DNA from: Pseudomonas sp. dw_612
GTDB lineage: Bacteria; Pseudomonadota; Gammaproteobacteria; Pseudomonadales; Pseudomonadaceae
Length of the DNA stretch: 64,000 nucleotides
Direction: 5' to 3'
NCBI RefSeq assembly: GCF_018449725.1
Contig: NZ_JAAVVC010000022.1
Coordinates: forward strand, 62,001 to 126,000
Of the stretch, positions 34,882 to 43,521 are shown in pieces (position 1 is the stretch's first letter; each line of letters starts with the position of its first letter). The notes beneath the pieces were generated by a model that made no database searches, was not told the DNA's origin, and saw nothing but the letters and a program-made list of their open reading frames with translations. Made by a program: the position numbers and the translations under genes.

Positions 34882-35900
34882 GAGCGGCCTCCTTGCACAC
34901 GCACCGGTTTGCCTTGTTGGAAGGATTCGATACAGGCGCGGGCAATCGCCAGTGCGGCTCGGGCATCTTCGCCGCTGGCCAGGGGTTTTTCGCCGGTGCG
35001 CAGGCAGTCGACAAAGTGGTTGAGCTCGGCCACATAGGCGTCGCGCAGCAGGTCCGTATCCAAGCGCTGGGTGTCGGCCTGGATGCCATTGGCCAGGTAG
35101 CGCACCAGATCGGAGTCATTGACGCCGCCCATGGTCAGCATGCCCGCGCTGCCGAACACTTCGCCGCGCACGTCGTAACCATAAACGGCCTGGAAGTTGG
35201 CTTCGGCGGTGGCGATGGCGCCGTTGTCGAAACGGAGGGTGACCACGGCGGTGTCGAGAAACCCTTTGCTCTTGAAGTCCGGGGCGATCAGCGCATCGGC
35301 CACGACAAACACCTCGACCGCTTCGGCACCGGGGTTGAGGTAGCGCAGGGTGTCGAAGTCATGAATCAGGGTTTCGAGGAAGATCACCCACTGCGGCGAG
35401 TTGGCCGGATTGTTCAGCGCCGGGTCGCGGGTCAGTGAGCGCAGCAGTTGCGGCGTGCCGATACGGCCGGCGACCACGTCCAGGTGCGCCGTGCGGAAGC
35501 TTTTGGCGAAGCGGCGGTTGAAACCGACTTGCAGCGTCACCCGTGCGTCGGCAGCGGCGGCGATGGCGCGGTCGGCTTCGTCGAGGGTGATGGCCATGGG
35601 TTTTTCACAAAAAACGCCTTTGCCGGCGCGGGCGGCGCTGATCACCAGTTCGGCATGGCTGCGGGCCGGGGCGGCGATCAATACACCGTCGATTTCCGGG
35701 TCGTCGAGCAGTTGCTGCGGATCGGTGTAGACGCGCTCCACACCCAATTCGGCCGCCAGACGTGCGGCCTGGCCGGGAGTCGGGTCGGCGATGGCGGCCA
35801 GGCAGGCGCCAGGAATATGCCGGGCCGCTGTCAGGCCGTGGAAGCTGCCCATGCGGCCAGCACCGATAAGGCCGAGGCGAATGGTTTTGGATGAACTCAT
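34878..35900 (-). CDS. mocA: Gfo/Idh/MocA-family dehydrogenase
   Basis: This 340-residue oxidoreductase has the nucleotide-binding motif GAGRMGSFHG near the N-terminus (residues 13-22), the EKP motif with catalytic Lys100 (FCEKPMAI), and the substrate region LIHDFDTLRYL. It resembles inositol 2-dehydrogenase and MocA of rhizopine catabolism. The first gene of the left operon, it is coupled to mocC by a four-base overlap, and its promoter region has a clear sigma-54 site. Likely reaction: NAD-dependent oxidation of an inositol or inosamine ring hydroxyl. Confidence 0.88.
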   Translation of the reverse strand: MSSSKTIRLGLIGAGRMGSFHGLTAARHIPGACLAAIADPTPGQAARLAAELGVERVYTDPQQLLDDPEIDGVLIAAPARSHAELVISAARAGKGVFCEKPMAITLDEADRAIAAAADARVTLQVGFNRRFAKSFRTAHLDVVAGRIGTPQLLRSLTRDPALNNPANSPQWVIFLETLIHDFDTLRYLNPGAEAVEVFVVADALIAPDFKSKGFLDTAVVTLRFDNGAIATAEANFQAVYGYDVRGEVFGSAGMLTMGGVNDSDLVRYLANGIQADTQRLDTDLLRDAYVAELNHFVDCLRTGEKPLASGEDARAALAIARACIESFQQGKPVRVQGGRS

Positions 35901-35958
35901 GAAATGACTCCCTTTTATTGTTGTTCAGCAGGAATGTCCTTGCTGTTACAAGGGAGGG

Positions 35959-35974
35959 AGCAAGGGCTGTGCCA
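35959..35974 (-). promoter_or_regulatory. Sigma-54 promoter of the moc left operon
   Basis: On the minus strand the sequence TGGCACAGCCCTTGCT has the GG and GC of a -24/-12 promoter separated by exactly ten bases, as in TGGCAC-N5-TTGCT. It is 59 bases upstream of the mocA start. The divergent gene at 36077 encodes a sigma-54 activator, which makes a real promoter very likely. Confidence 0.8.
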
Positions 35975-36038
35975 ATATTCAACTCATTGATAGTTAAGGA
36001 ATTAATAGCTAGTGGTTGAAATAAGTGTTCATTCAGAT

Positions 36039-36060
36039 GACATGTCTATACTGACATGTC
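36039..36060. promoter_or_regulatory. Putative activator binding sites (UAS)
   Basis: Two copies of the palindrome GACATGTC (36039-36046 and 36053-36060) with a 14-base repeat distance lie about 65-85 bases behind the sigma-54 promoter, where an enhancer-binding protein would sit. They also lie just before the activator gene, so they may serve autoregulation. Confidence 0.6.
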
Positions 36061-36076
36061 GAAATTATGAACATAG

Positions 36077-38092
36077 GTGTCCAGCGTGATCCCACAGCCA
36101 ATGGCCTTCAGCGTGCAAGACCTTGATTACATCACCGCGCTCGGTCCGGCGTCGTTGAGCGAAGGCCCGATCCCCGAGCTGGAGCAGGCTTGGACGAAGG
36201 TTTTGAACGGCGCCACCGAGCGACCCGCGGCAGTGCGCCAAGTGATCTGGGATTCGTGGCGCCGCAGCGTCAGCACCGGCCTCGATCCTGAAGACGGCGA
36301 ATACCGGTTTGTCGCCCCCGCCGATCTGTCCGCCACCCTGGCGGCCAATCGCGTGTTGATCGCGGCGGCGGCCGAGGTCATGCGCGGCTTGCTCGCGTAC
36401 AACCCCAGGGGCCATATCAACCTGACCGACGCCAAAGGCACGACCCTGTATTTCTGCGGCCTCGATCTCACCCCGGTGGGCAGCCGTTTGCTGGAATCGG
36501 TGCAGGGCACCAACTGCACCGGTTTGGCATTGGCCGAAGACCGCTTGGTCTATGTGCTGGCCGAGGAAAACTTCGGCCTCGGCTTGCGTCGGCGGCGTAT
36601 GCATTGCGCCGCCGCGCCGATCCGCGATGCCCAGGGCCGGACGTTGGCCATGCTGACGCTGACCGCCGAGCCGGGCTGGTTTCATTTCCACACCCTCGGC
36701 ACCGTCCAGGCAGCCGCCGAAGCCGTCTCGCGGCAGATGGCGTTGCAGGCCTTGCTGGAAGAACAACAAACCGTGCTCGAAGTGCTCAACGAAGGCTTGG
36801 TGGTGCTGGATGAGCGCGGTTGCATCAAGGCCCTCAATCGTTACGCCCGGCAATTGTTTCGCGTCGGCCGGGACCTGCTCGGCAGCCCGTTTCAGCGTCT
36901 GGGCCAGAGCGAACTGACCGATGAAATTCTGCTGCGCGGCGGGGAAGGGTTGCGGGATCTGGATTGCACGTTTGAGCTGCACGATCGCAGTCACCTGGCG
37001 TGTCTGGTGTCCGTGTGTTCCCTGGAGCAGGGCGGGCGCATTGTTTCGTTGCGCGAGAACCGGCGCATCCGGGAAATTACCCGGCGGATCATCGGCACTC
37101 AGGCCAGCTACACCTTCGACACCATTCAGGGCAGTTCGCGGGCGATTCAGGACGCGTTGCACCTGGGACGGATTGCCAGTCGCAGTGATTCGACCACGCT
37201 GATCCTGGGTGAAAGCGGCACCGGCAAAGAGTTGTTCGCCCAGGCGATACATAACGCCAGTGAGCGCAGCAGTGGACCGTTTGTGGCGGTCAATTGCGGG
37301 GCGATTCCGCGGGACTTGGTGCAGAGCGAATTGTTCGGCCATGTCGAGGGCGCTTTCACCGGTTCGGCCCGTGGCGGCTCGGCGGGCAAGTTCGAATTGG
37401 CCGATGGCGGCACGATCTTCCTCGACGAAATCGGTGACATGTCGTTCGATGCCCAGGTCAGCCTGCTTCGCGTTCTGCAAGAAGGCGAGGTGACGCGGGT
37501 TGGCGCGAAAAAATCCCAGCAGGTGAACGTGCGCATCATCGCCGCCACCCACCGCAACCTGAGCCAGGCTGTGGCCGATGGCGCGTTTCGTGAGGATCTT
37601 TATTACCGGCTCAATGTGCTGAATCTAACGGTTCCACCGCTGAGAATGCGCCGCGAAGATGTGCCGTTATTGGCGCGACATTTTCTCAGCCGTTGCGCCC
37701 GTTCCCTGCGCAAATCGGTGCAGGGTATTTCGCCGGAAGCACTGGATATTCTCTCTGCCTATCATTGGCCGGGGAATGTCCGCGAACTGGAAAACACCAT
37801 TGAACGCGCGACCAATCTGGCGATGAGCGAACTGATCCAGCCCGGCGATCTGCCGCTGGAAATCAAGCAAAAGCTGCGACCGTCCACGGCGGGATATTCG
37901 CCTGAGCCGCGCGCAGCACAAGACCTCGGCACCCATGAAATGAACGCAATCATCGCCGCCCTCAAGGACACCCACGGCAATATCCGCCTGGCAGCCAGAC
38001 AACTGAATATTTCCCGGGGCGGGTTGTACAACAAAATGAACCGGTTTGGGCTGAGTGCCGATGCCTTTCGGTCAGGGCCGGGCGTTCTCTGA
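36077..38092 (+). CDS. Sigma-54-dependent activator, AcoR-like
   Basis: This protein of about 671 residues is a bacterial enhancer-binding protein. The N-terminal part looks like a GAF-type sensor (GHINLTDAKGTTLYFCGLDLTPVGSRL, GTNCTGLALAEDRLVYVLAEENF), and a PAS-like piece follows (LEVLNEGLVVLDERGCIKALNRYARQLF). The AAA+ domain has Walker A GESGTGKELFA, the sigma-54 loop GAFTGS, and FLDEIGDM; a Fis-type helix-turn-helix ends the protein (GNIRLAARQLNISRGGLYNKM). The start is uncertain: GTG 36077, GTG 36086 and ATG 36101 are all in frame. It is divergent from the moc left operon and its 3' end overlaps the LacI gene by 21 bases. Confidence 0.9.
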   Translation: MSSVIPQPMAFSVQDLDYITALGPASLSEGPIPELEQAWTKVLNGATERPAAVRQVIWDSWRRSVSTGLDPEDGEYRFVAPADLSATLAANRVLIAAAAEVMRGLLAYNPRGHINLTDAKGTTLYFCGLDLTPVGSRLLESVQGTNCTGLALAEDRLVYVLAEENFGLGLRRRRMHCAAAPIRDAQGRTLAMLTLTAEPGWFHFHTLGTVQAAAEAVSRQMALQALLEEQQTVLEVLNEGLVVLDERGCIKALNRYARQLFRVGRDLLGSPFQRLGQSELTDEILLRGGEGLRDLDCTFELHDRSHLACLVSVCSLEQGGRIVSLRENRRIREITRRIIGTQASYTFDTIQGSSRAIQDALHLGRIASRSDSTTLILGESGTGKELFAQAIHNASERSSGPFVAVNCGAIPRDLVQSELFGHVEGAFTGSARGGSAGKFELADGGTIFLDEIGDMSFDAQVSLLRVLQEGEVTRVGAKKSQQVNVRIIAATHRNLSQAVADGAFREDLYYRLNVLNLTVPPLRMRREDVPLLARHFLSRCARSLRKSVQGISPEALDILSAYHWPGNVRELENTIERATNLAMSELIQPGDLPLEIKQKLRPSTAGYSPEPRAAQDLGTHEMNAIIAALKDTHGNIRLAARQLNISRGGLYNKMNRFGLSADAFRSGPGVL

Positions 38093-39121
38093 CGTCATGA
38101 TCTGCAAGGGAATATGAATGCGATGCCGCACCGGATCGAAGTCCGGCGCGGTCTGCAATTCAACCAGCAAATCGACCAGTGCCGCAGCGAGCAATCGCGG
38201 TTGGGAGTCGATGACCAAACTGATCAAACCGTCGGCCAATGCCTGGCGCGACAACTCGGTCGACTCCTGCAAAATGCAGCACAACGACGGCCGCTTCGGC
38301 AGTTGCGACAGAGCGCTGATAATGCCGTCGCCGCCACCGCCGACCACGCACACACCGCGTAAATCGTCGTGGCGCGCCAGCAGATCCAGCGCCGCCTCTT
38401 CGGTGATGTCGTTGTTGTCCAGATTGATCACCGCTTCCAGAAGCCGCAACCCCGGCGCGTGCTCTGCCAGATAACTACGCAGCCCTTCGACCCGCGCCTG
38501 ATGACCGAGGAAACGGTGGCCACCGAGCAACACCCCGACGCTACCCTTGCGCGCGCCACAGGTGTGGGCCATCAACCAGCCCATGGTGCGTCCGACTTCA
38601 TGATTATCCTGGCCGACGTAAGGCTCATCCGCCGTCTCGTGAATGTCGGACAGCAGCGCAATCACCGGCACGCCAGCCTCGCGGATCTGCGCGATGGCAG
38701 CGTTGATCAGCGGGTGCGCGAAGCTGACCACCGCCAAGCCATCGCACTGCACCGCCAGTTGTTCGATCTGGGCAATGATCGCGCCGGGCGAGCGATCGAA
38801 CACGTACTCGAATTGCAGACTCAGGTTGGCGCCGGTCTGCCGTTGCGCCGCCTCGGTAATCGCGGTGGCCACGTTGCTGTAGAAGGCCTGCGCAGTCCCG
38901 AGCAGAAGGATGCCGAAGCGGTAGCTGGGACGCCGTTCGCGGATGCGTTGGCCGATCAATCTTGCGGCGAAATAACCCACGGCTTCGGCGGCCTGGAACA
39001 CCTGCTCAGCGGTGTTCGGGTTGACCGGCGCTCTGGCGTTGAGCACCCGGTCCACGGTGGCGACACTCAGGCCCGCGTGTTCGGCGACCGTGGCGATGGT
39101 TGGGCGTTTGCTGGTGTTCAT
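38072..39121 (-). CDS. LacI-family regulator of the moc right operon
   Basis: This 349-residue repressor has the LacI head (TIATVAEHAGLSVATVDRVLNARAPVNPNTAEQVFQAAEAVGY) and a periplasmic-binding-like sensor (YRFGILLLGTAQAFYSNVATAI, GGGGDGIISAL, LISLVIDSQPRLLAAALVDLLVEL). The RVLNARAPV form is typical of sugar or inositol regulators. It is divergent from mocD, and a palindrome that fits the LacI type lies between the two (39140-39159). It overlaps the end of the sigma-54 activator gene convergently. Confidence 0.9.
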   Translation of the reverse strand: MNTSKRPTIATVAEHAGLSVATVDRVLNARAPVNPNTAEQVFQAAEAVGYFAARLIGQRIRERRPSYRFGILLLGTAQAFYSNVATAITEAAQRQTGANLSLQFEYVFDRSPGAIIAQIEQLAVQCDGLAVVSFAHPLINAAIAQIREAGVPVIALLSDIHETADEPYVGQDNHEVGRTMGWLMAHTCGARKGSVGVLLGGHRFLGHQARVEGLRSYLAEHAPGLRLLEAVINLDNNDITEEAALDLLARHDDLRGVCVVGGGGDGIISALSQLPKRPSLCCILQESTELSRQALADGLISLVIDSQPRLLAAALVDLLVELQTAPDFDPVRHRIHIPLQIMTSENARP

Positions 39122-39139
39122 GGCGGGCCCCGGCAGCGT

Positions 39140-39189
39140 CTTGATAGAAAACTATCAAGCTTCAATGGGCCTGGATGATAGCTTGATAG
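39140..39189. promoter_or_regulatory. LacI-type operator region
   Basis: CTTGATAG-AAAA-CTATCAAG is a perfect 8-4-8 palindrome at 39140-39159, and a second half-site CTTGATAG recurs at 39182-39189. They lie between the LacI gene and mocD, 19 and about 60 bases from the LacI start. Autoregulation plus control of mocD is the expected role. Confidence 0.7.
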
Positions 39190-39302
39190 GGAATGTATTC
39201 AAGGGCTTGAGGCTAATCTTTGCGCTCTCTATGGTTTCTCCAACGATGTGACCCCGCATCGAAGCAAGTGCCTAAACCATCAAGCTTGCGGAGAACAATA
39301 AA

Positions 39303-40397
39303 ATGCCTGAACAACACGCATCCTTTGAACACACACCCGCGCGTCGTGATTATCGATTGACCGGTCCCGAAGCCGCCAAAGCCGCGCAAAAAGGTTTGGT
39401 CTCGGCGACCTGGTACCAATCGCCCATTTCCCGTAAACGCATGAAGGAACTGATGCAGCGTCGCGACGGCCCGGCCTTGCGCGACACCGCGATCTGGCTG
39501 CTGGCGATGGCCGCCACCGGGTTCGGTGGCTACTGGTTCTGGGGCTCCTGGGCCTGCGTCCCGTTCTTCTTCGCTTACGGTCTACTGTACGGCACCGCGT
39601 CGAATGCCCGTTGGCACGAAACCGGTCACGGCACCGCGTTCAAGACTCGCTGGATGAATGACGCGGTTTATCAGTTGTCGAGCTTCATGTTCATGTTCGA
39701 ACCACATGTGTGGCGCTGGAGCCATGCCCGGCACCACACCGACACCATCATCGTCGGTCGCGACCCGGAGATCGTCGAGCCGCGTCCGCCGAGCCTGATC
39801 AATATGGCGCTGAGCCTGGTCCGGATGCCTTACGTCTTCACGACGATGTGGTCGGTGTTCCGCCATGCAAGCGGGCGCATGGCGGAGGAAGAGCAGACGT
39901 TCATCCCCGAATCCGAGTGGCCGAAGATCTTTACCGCGGCGCGCATCTGGCTGGTGATTTATGCGCTGACTGTCGCGGCAGCGCTGTACTTGCACAGTTG
40001 GTTGCCACTGATGTTTATCGGCCTGCCAACCCTGTACGGCGGCTGGCTGTCTTACCTGTTCGGCCTGACCCAACATGTCGGCCTCGCCGAAGATGTGCTC
40101 GATCACCGCAGCAACTGCCGCACGATTTACATGAATCCGCTACTGCGTTTCATGTACCTCGACATGAACTATCACCTCGAACATCACATGTACCCGATGG
40201 TGCCGTTTCATGCCTTGGCGCAGTTGCACGAAGAGATCCGTCACGACTGCCCACCGCCGTACACCAGCCTGTTCCAGGCCTTGGGCGAGGTTCTTCCGGC
40301 GATCTGGAAGCAGCGCAAAGACCCGACGTATTTCATCCGCCGACCTTTGCCACAACGCGCAGAACCTGCCGTCACCGCTCAGGCCGAGCCAGCCTGA
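39303..40397 (+). CDS. mocD: Fatty-acid-desaturase-type oxygenase, MocD-like
   Basis: This 364-residue membrane protein has the three histidine boxes of the diiron desaturase/hydroxylase group: HETGHG (105-110), HARHH (141-145) and HLEHH near 290, with hydrophobic segments between. In rhizopine catabolism MocD has this form and, with a ferredoxin and reductase, removes the O-methyl group of L-3-O-methyl-scyllo-inosamine. Here the next two genes encode just these electron carriers. The start at 39303 follows GGAG. The reaction in this organism is inferred from this arrangement, not shown. Confidence 0.87.
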   Translation: MPEQHASFEHTPARRDYRLTGPEAAKAAQKGLVSATWYQSPISRKRMKELMQRRDGPALRDTAIWLLAMAATGFGGYWFWGSWACVPFFFAYGLLYGTASNARWHETGHGTAFKTRWMNDAVYQLSSFMFMFEPHVWRWSHARHHTDTIIVGRDPEIVEPRPPSLINMALSLVRMPYVFTTMWSVFRHASGRMAEEEQTFIPESEWPKIFTAARIWLVIYALTVAAALYLHSWLPLMFIGLPTLYGGWLSYLFGLTQHVGLAEDVLDHRSNCRTIYMNPLLRFMYLDMNYHLEHHMYPMVPFHALAQLHEEIRHDCPPPYTSLFQALGEVLPAIWKQRKDPTYFIRRPLPQRAEPAVTAQAEPA

Positions 40398-40434
40398 CAG
40401 CGTCCCGTTTAACCAGAACAAGAGAGAAAACGCC

Positions 40435-40755
40435 ATGACCGATCATTGGATCGACGTCTGCGCCGTGGGCGATATAAACGAAGAGGATGTGATTCGTTTC
40501 GACCATGGCCCGCACACCTACGCCGTGTACCGCTCCGCCGACGACGAGTTTTTCGCCACCGCCGGCCTGTGCACCCACGAGTCCATCCACCTCGCCGATG
40601 GCCTGGTGATGGAGCATGTCATCGAGTGCCCCAAGCACAACGGGCGTTTCGACTACCGCTCCGGCAAAGCCCTGGGCGCGCCGGTGTGCGTCAACCTCAA
40701 GACCTATCCGGTCCGGGTCGAGGCGGGGCGGGTCTTGCTCGCCATTGCGGTTTAA
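40435..40755 (+). CDS. mocE: Rieske-type ferredoxin, MocE-like
   Basis: This 106-residue soluble protein has the Rieske [2Fe-2S] ligands in LCTHESIHLADG and, 16 residues on, IECPKHNGRFDY. It is the size of free Rieske ferredoxins that feed oxygenases. It lies 37 bases after the mocD gene, with AGAGAG before the ATG, and is followed by the reductase. It would carry electrons from MocF to MocD. Confidence 0.9.
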   Translation: MTDHWIDVCAVGDINEEDVIRFDHGPHTYAVYRSADDEFFATAGLCTHESIHLADGLVMEHVIECPKHNGRFDYRSGKALGAPVCVNLKTYPVRVEAGRVLLAIAV

Positions 40756-40773
40756 CTGCGCGGAGTCTGTGCC

Positions 40774-42015
40774 ATGAATCCTGCCAATGCTCCACTGGTC
40801 ATCGTCGGCGCCGGGCATGCCGGTGGCCGCGCGGCGCTGACCTTGCGTGCTGAAGGTTATCGCGGTCGGCTGATCCTGATCGGCGATGAATTCCACCCGC
40901 CTTACGAACGTCCGCCGCTGTCCAAAGGGTTGCTGCAAGGCACGGTTGAACTGGCGGGTTGCAGCGTGTGCGACAGCGCCCAACTCGCCGATCTGGACAT
41001 CGAACACCTGGCCGGAAACCCGGTGCAAACACTCGATCCGGCGCAGCATCGATTGCAATTGGCCGATGGCAGTTGGTTGCCGTATGCCCGGCTGTTGCTC
41101 GCGACCGGGGGCAGGGCGCGGCGGTTGCCTTCGGTGCCCGAATATCTGCCGAATGTGCTTTATCTGCGCACCCATGATGAGGCGTTGGCGCTGCGTGCTT
41201 CGCTACGACCCGGTGCGCGATTGGTGATCATCGGCGGCGGTTTCATCGGCCTCGAAGTCGCCGCGACCGCCCGAGCCCTGGGTTGCGCGGTGACGTTGCT
41301 TGAGGCCGGGCCGCGTTTGGCGGGACGTGTGCTGCCGGAGCGATTGTCCGATGTCCTGCTGGCATTGCATCGCCGCCAAGGCGTGGATATCCGACTGAAC
41401 GTGAATATCGAAACCGTGCTCGGCGCCACCCGTGCCGAGGCGGTGCAATTGGTCGACGGCCAGGTGTTGCCCTGCGACCTGATCGTGGTCGGTATCGGCA
41501 TGCAGCCCAACACCGAGTTGGCCACCGCCGCCGGGCTGGAAGTCGGTCAAGGCATCCGTGTCGATGCGCAGTTGCGCACCAGTGCGCCGGACATCTTTGC
41601 AGCGGGCGACGTCTGCGAATTTCGCCTGCACCCGCAAGGGGTTTTCCAGCGTCAGGAAACCTGGCGCAACGCCGAAACCCAGGGCCGTCACGCGGCCCTG
41701 AACCTGTTGGGCGGCGAACTGCCGTTCGAGGTCATTCCAGGCTTTTGGTCCGATCAATACGACTGGGGCCTGCAAACCACCGGCGTGATCGCCAACACCG
41801 AACCGACCGCAAGCCGCGCAACGCCGGGTGATGGCTTCCTGTTGTTCTACCTCGATGCCGAACAACGTCTGCAAGGGGCGTGCGGTTGGGGGCAGGGCAA
41901 TAGCGTCGCCAAGGACATCAAGTTGTGCGAACGGCTGATCGCCAGCCAAAACCCGCTTTCTACGGAGGCACTGGCTGACGCCAATGTGTCGCTTAAACAA
42001 CTGCTGAGGAACTGA
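40774..42015 (+). CDS. mocF: FAD-dependent ferredoxin reductase, MocF-like
   Basis: This 413-residue flavoprotein has the FAD motif VIVGAGHAGGRAALTLRAEG, then YERPPLSKG, the NAD-binding motif LVIIGGGFIGLEVAATARALG, the GD motif APDIFAAGDVCEF and a C-terminal domain of the BphA4/rubredoxin-reductase type. It reduces the Rieske protein with NAD(P)H. It lies 18 bases after mocE and one base before the TIM-barrel gene. Confidence 0.92.
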   Translation: MNPANAPLVIVGAGHAGGRAALTLRAEGYRGRLILIGDEFHPPYERPPLSKGLLQGTVELAGCSVCDSAQLADLDIEHLAGNPVQTLDPAQHRLQLADGSWLPYARLLLATGGRARRLPSVPEYLPNVLYLRTHDEALALRASLRPGARLVIIGGGFIGLEVAATARALGCAVTLLEAGPRLAGRVLPERLSDVLLALHRRQGVDIRLNVNIETVLGATRAEAVQLVDGQVLPCDLIVVGIGMQPNTELATAAGLEVGQGIRVDAQLRTSAPDIFAAGDVCEFRLHPQGVFQRQETWRNAETQGRHAALNLLGGELPFEVIPGFWSDQYDWGLQTTGVIANTEPTASRATPGDGFLLFYLDAEQRLQGACGWGQGNSVAKDIKLCERLIASQNPLSTEALADANVSLKQLLRN

Positions 42016-42016
42016 C

Positions 42017-42850
42017 ATGCGCGAATTCCTGGTGTTTCAGTCCCTGTGGGCCATGCAAGATCACCGTGGCCAATGCGACCTTTCCATCGAAGCACAACTG
42101 GAGAAAATCGCCGCCGCTGGCTTCGACGGCGTCACCGACCATTTCTGGCTCGCACCACAGGCCGCCCGGCTAAGTGCCGCCGCCAAGGCCCAAGGCCTGC
42201 ACATCGAAGGACAACTGTTCCCGCGCACGGTGGATGACCTGGCGGCCGCGCTCGATGTCATCTCCCGCCACGGCTGCCACCACCTCACGCTGCAAGCCGA
42301 CGTCCGGCCGCGCACGCTGTCGCAAGCCATCAAATTGATCGAAGGCTGGCAGCGCCTGGCCGAGCAAGTCGACTTTCCAGTCCTGCTGGAAACCCACCGC
42401 TATCGCCTCACCAATGACCTGTTGTTCACCCTCGACCTGCTCGCGGAAATGCCTGACCTCAAACTGTTGGCCGACCTGTCCCACTACGTCGTGGGTCGTG
42501 AATTGCCGGAGTCGGCGACCGCCGAAGACGACGCACAGATCCATACCATCCTGCGCCACAGCTGGGGTTTTCATGGGCGTGTCAGCAATGGGGAACAGGT
42601 GCAGGTGCCCTTGAGTTTCGCCCAGCATCAACCGTGGCTGGATCGGTTCCTGGGCTGGTGGCGCTACGGGATCGAGGATTGGCTGGCGCGCCCGCAGACA
42701 CCGGCCAGCCTGTCTTTTACCTGCGAACTGGGTCCGCCGCCGTATGCGATCACCGGGGCGAATGGGCGGGATATAGCGGACCGCTGGGCGGAAGCGTTGG
42801 TGTTGAAGGCGTTGATGCGTGGGGTTTGGGAGCAATGCCAGGAACGGTGA
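42017..42850 (+). CDS. TIM-barrel sugar-phosphate-isomerase-like protein
   Basis: This 277-residue protein is a TIM-barrel protein of the xylose-isomerase-like (AP endonuclease 2) type: LVFQSLWAMQDHRGQCDLSIEAQLEKIAAAGFDGVTDH, CHHLTLQADVRPRTL, FPVLLETHRYRLTND (metal Glu) and LADLSHYVVGREL (metal Asp/His). It starts one base after the mocF stop, so it is translationally coupled. I do not recognise a named moc counterpart; it might act downstream of the demethylation step or on the released inosamine. Confidence 0.78.
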   Translation: MREFLVFQSLWAMQDHRGQCDLSIEAQLEKIAAAGFDGVTDHFWLAPQAARLSAAAKAQGLHIEGQLFPRTVDDLAAALDVISRHGCHHLTLQADVRPRTLSQAIKLIEGWQRLAEQVDFPVLLETHRYRLTNDLLFTLDLLAEMPDLKLLADLSHYVVGRELPESATAEDDAQIHTILRHSWGFHGRVSNGEQVQVPLSFAQHQPWLDRFLGWWRYGIEDWLARPQTPASLSFTCELGPPPYAITGANGRDIADRWAEALVLKALMRGVWEQCQER

Positions 42851-42873
42851 CTGATTTTGACCCAGGCACATAA

Positions 42874-42967
42874 CCCTGTGGGAGCGGGCTTGCTCGCGAA
42901 GGCTGCTTAACATTCAACATAGATGCTGACTGTTACACCGCATTCGCGAGCAAGCCCGCTCCCACAG
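42874..42967. repeat. Inverted REP pair
   Basis: CTGTGGGAGCGGGCTTGCTC and, inverted, GAGCAAGCCCGCTCCCACAG enclose about 50 bases. This is a standard pseudomonad REP doublet at the convergent ends of the moc operon and the RidA gene, where it can also act as a transcript end. Confidence 0.85.
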
Positions 42968-42987
42968 TTGATTGGCGGTGCGACAAA

Positions 42988-43389
42988 TCAGTGGATGGCT
43001 TCGGGCAGCCTGGCGATAACTTTGATTTCAAACTGGAAGCCATACAACCAGGTCACACCCACAGCGGTCACCGTCGGATGCGGTGCATTGCCCCAGAACT
43101 CCGGCACCACGCTCCAGATCTTTTCAAACCGCTCTTGCGGATTGACGATAAACACCGTCACATCCACCACGTCGTCAAACGTGCAACCGGCCGCCTTCAG
43201 GATCGCGTTCAGGTTGTTGAACGCCAACCGCACCTGGTCCTCAAGATCCGGTTCCGGCGAGCCATCTTCAGTGCTGCCGACTTGCCCCGACACAAACAAA
43301 AAGCCATTGGACTTGATCGCTGGCGAGTAGCGATTGCGCTCGTAAAGTGCCTGGCGTCCAGGCGGAAAAACCACATCACGCTGAGTCAT
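42988..43389 (-). CDS. RidA-family protein
   Basis: This 133-residue protein has the RidA/YjgF pattern: YSPAIKSNGFLFVSGQVG, DLEDQVRLAFNNLNAILKAAGCTFDDVVDVTVFIVN, and PTVTAVGV. Members hydrolyse reactive enamines and imines from PLP enzymes, or form part of catabolic routes. ATG 43389 gives the normal length. It is divergent from the LysR regulator at 43522, which probably controls it. Confidence 0.88.
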   Translation of the reverse strand: MTQRDVVFPPGRQALYERNRYSPAIKSNGFLFVSGQVGSTEDGSPEPDLEDQVRLAFNNLNAILKAAGCTFDDVVDVTVFIVNPQERFEKIWSVVPEFWGNAPHPTVTAVGVTWLYGFQFEIKVIARLPEAIH

Positions 43390-43521
43390 AAAGTGCCTCC
43401 ATCGGCAGGTCAACAGTGACCCGTCATTAACGATGAAGTGACTGTAAGGACTTGCACCCGCCCGATAAACGAGCAACCGTAGCTATCACTGTTTGTAAAA
43501 CCCAAACAATCCGGGGCGAAA

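Noticed and set aside
36065..37552. 495-codon minus-strand frame opposite the sigma-54 activator
   Set aside because: It is a shadow of the activator gene, with no family resemblance, while the plus strand shows all AAA+ and Fis motifs.
39195..39235. A second sigma-54 promoter before mocD
   Set aside because: The best match (GAGGCTAATCTTTGC) has GG and GC one base too close, and no GACATGTC sites are near. The LacI palindrome explains control of mocD better.
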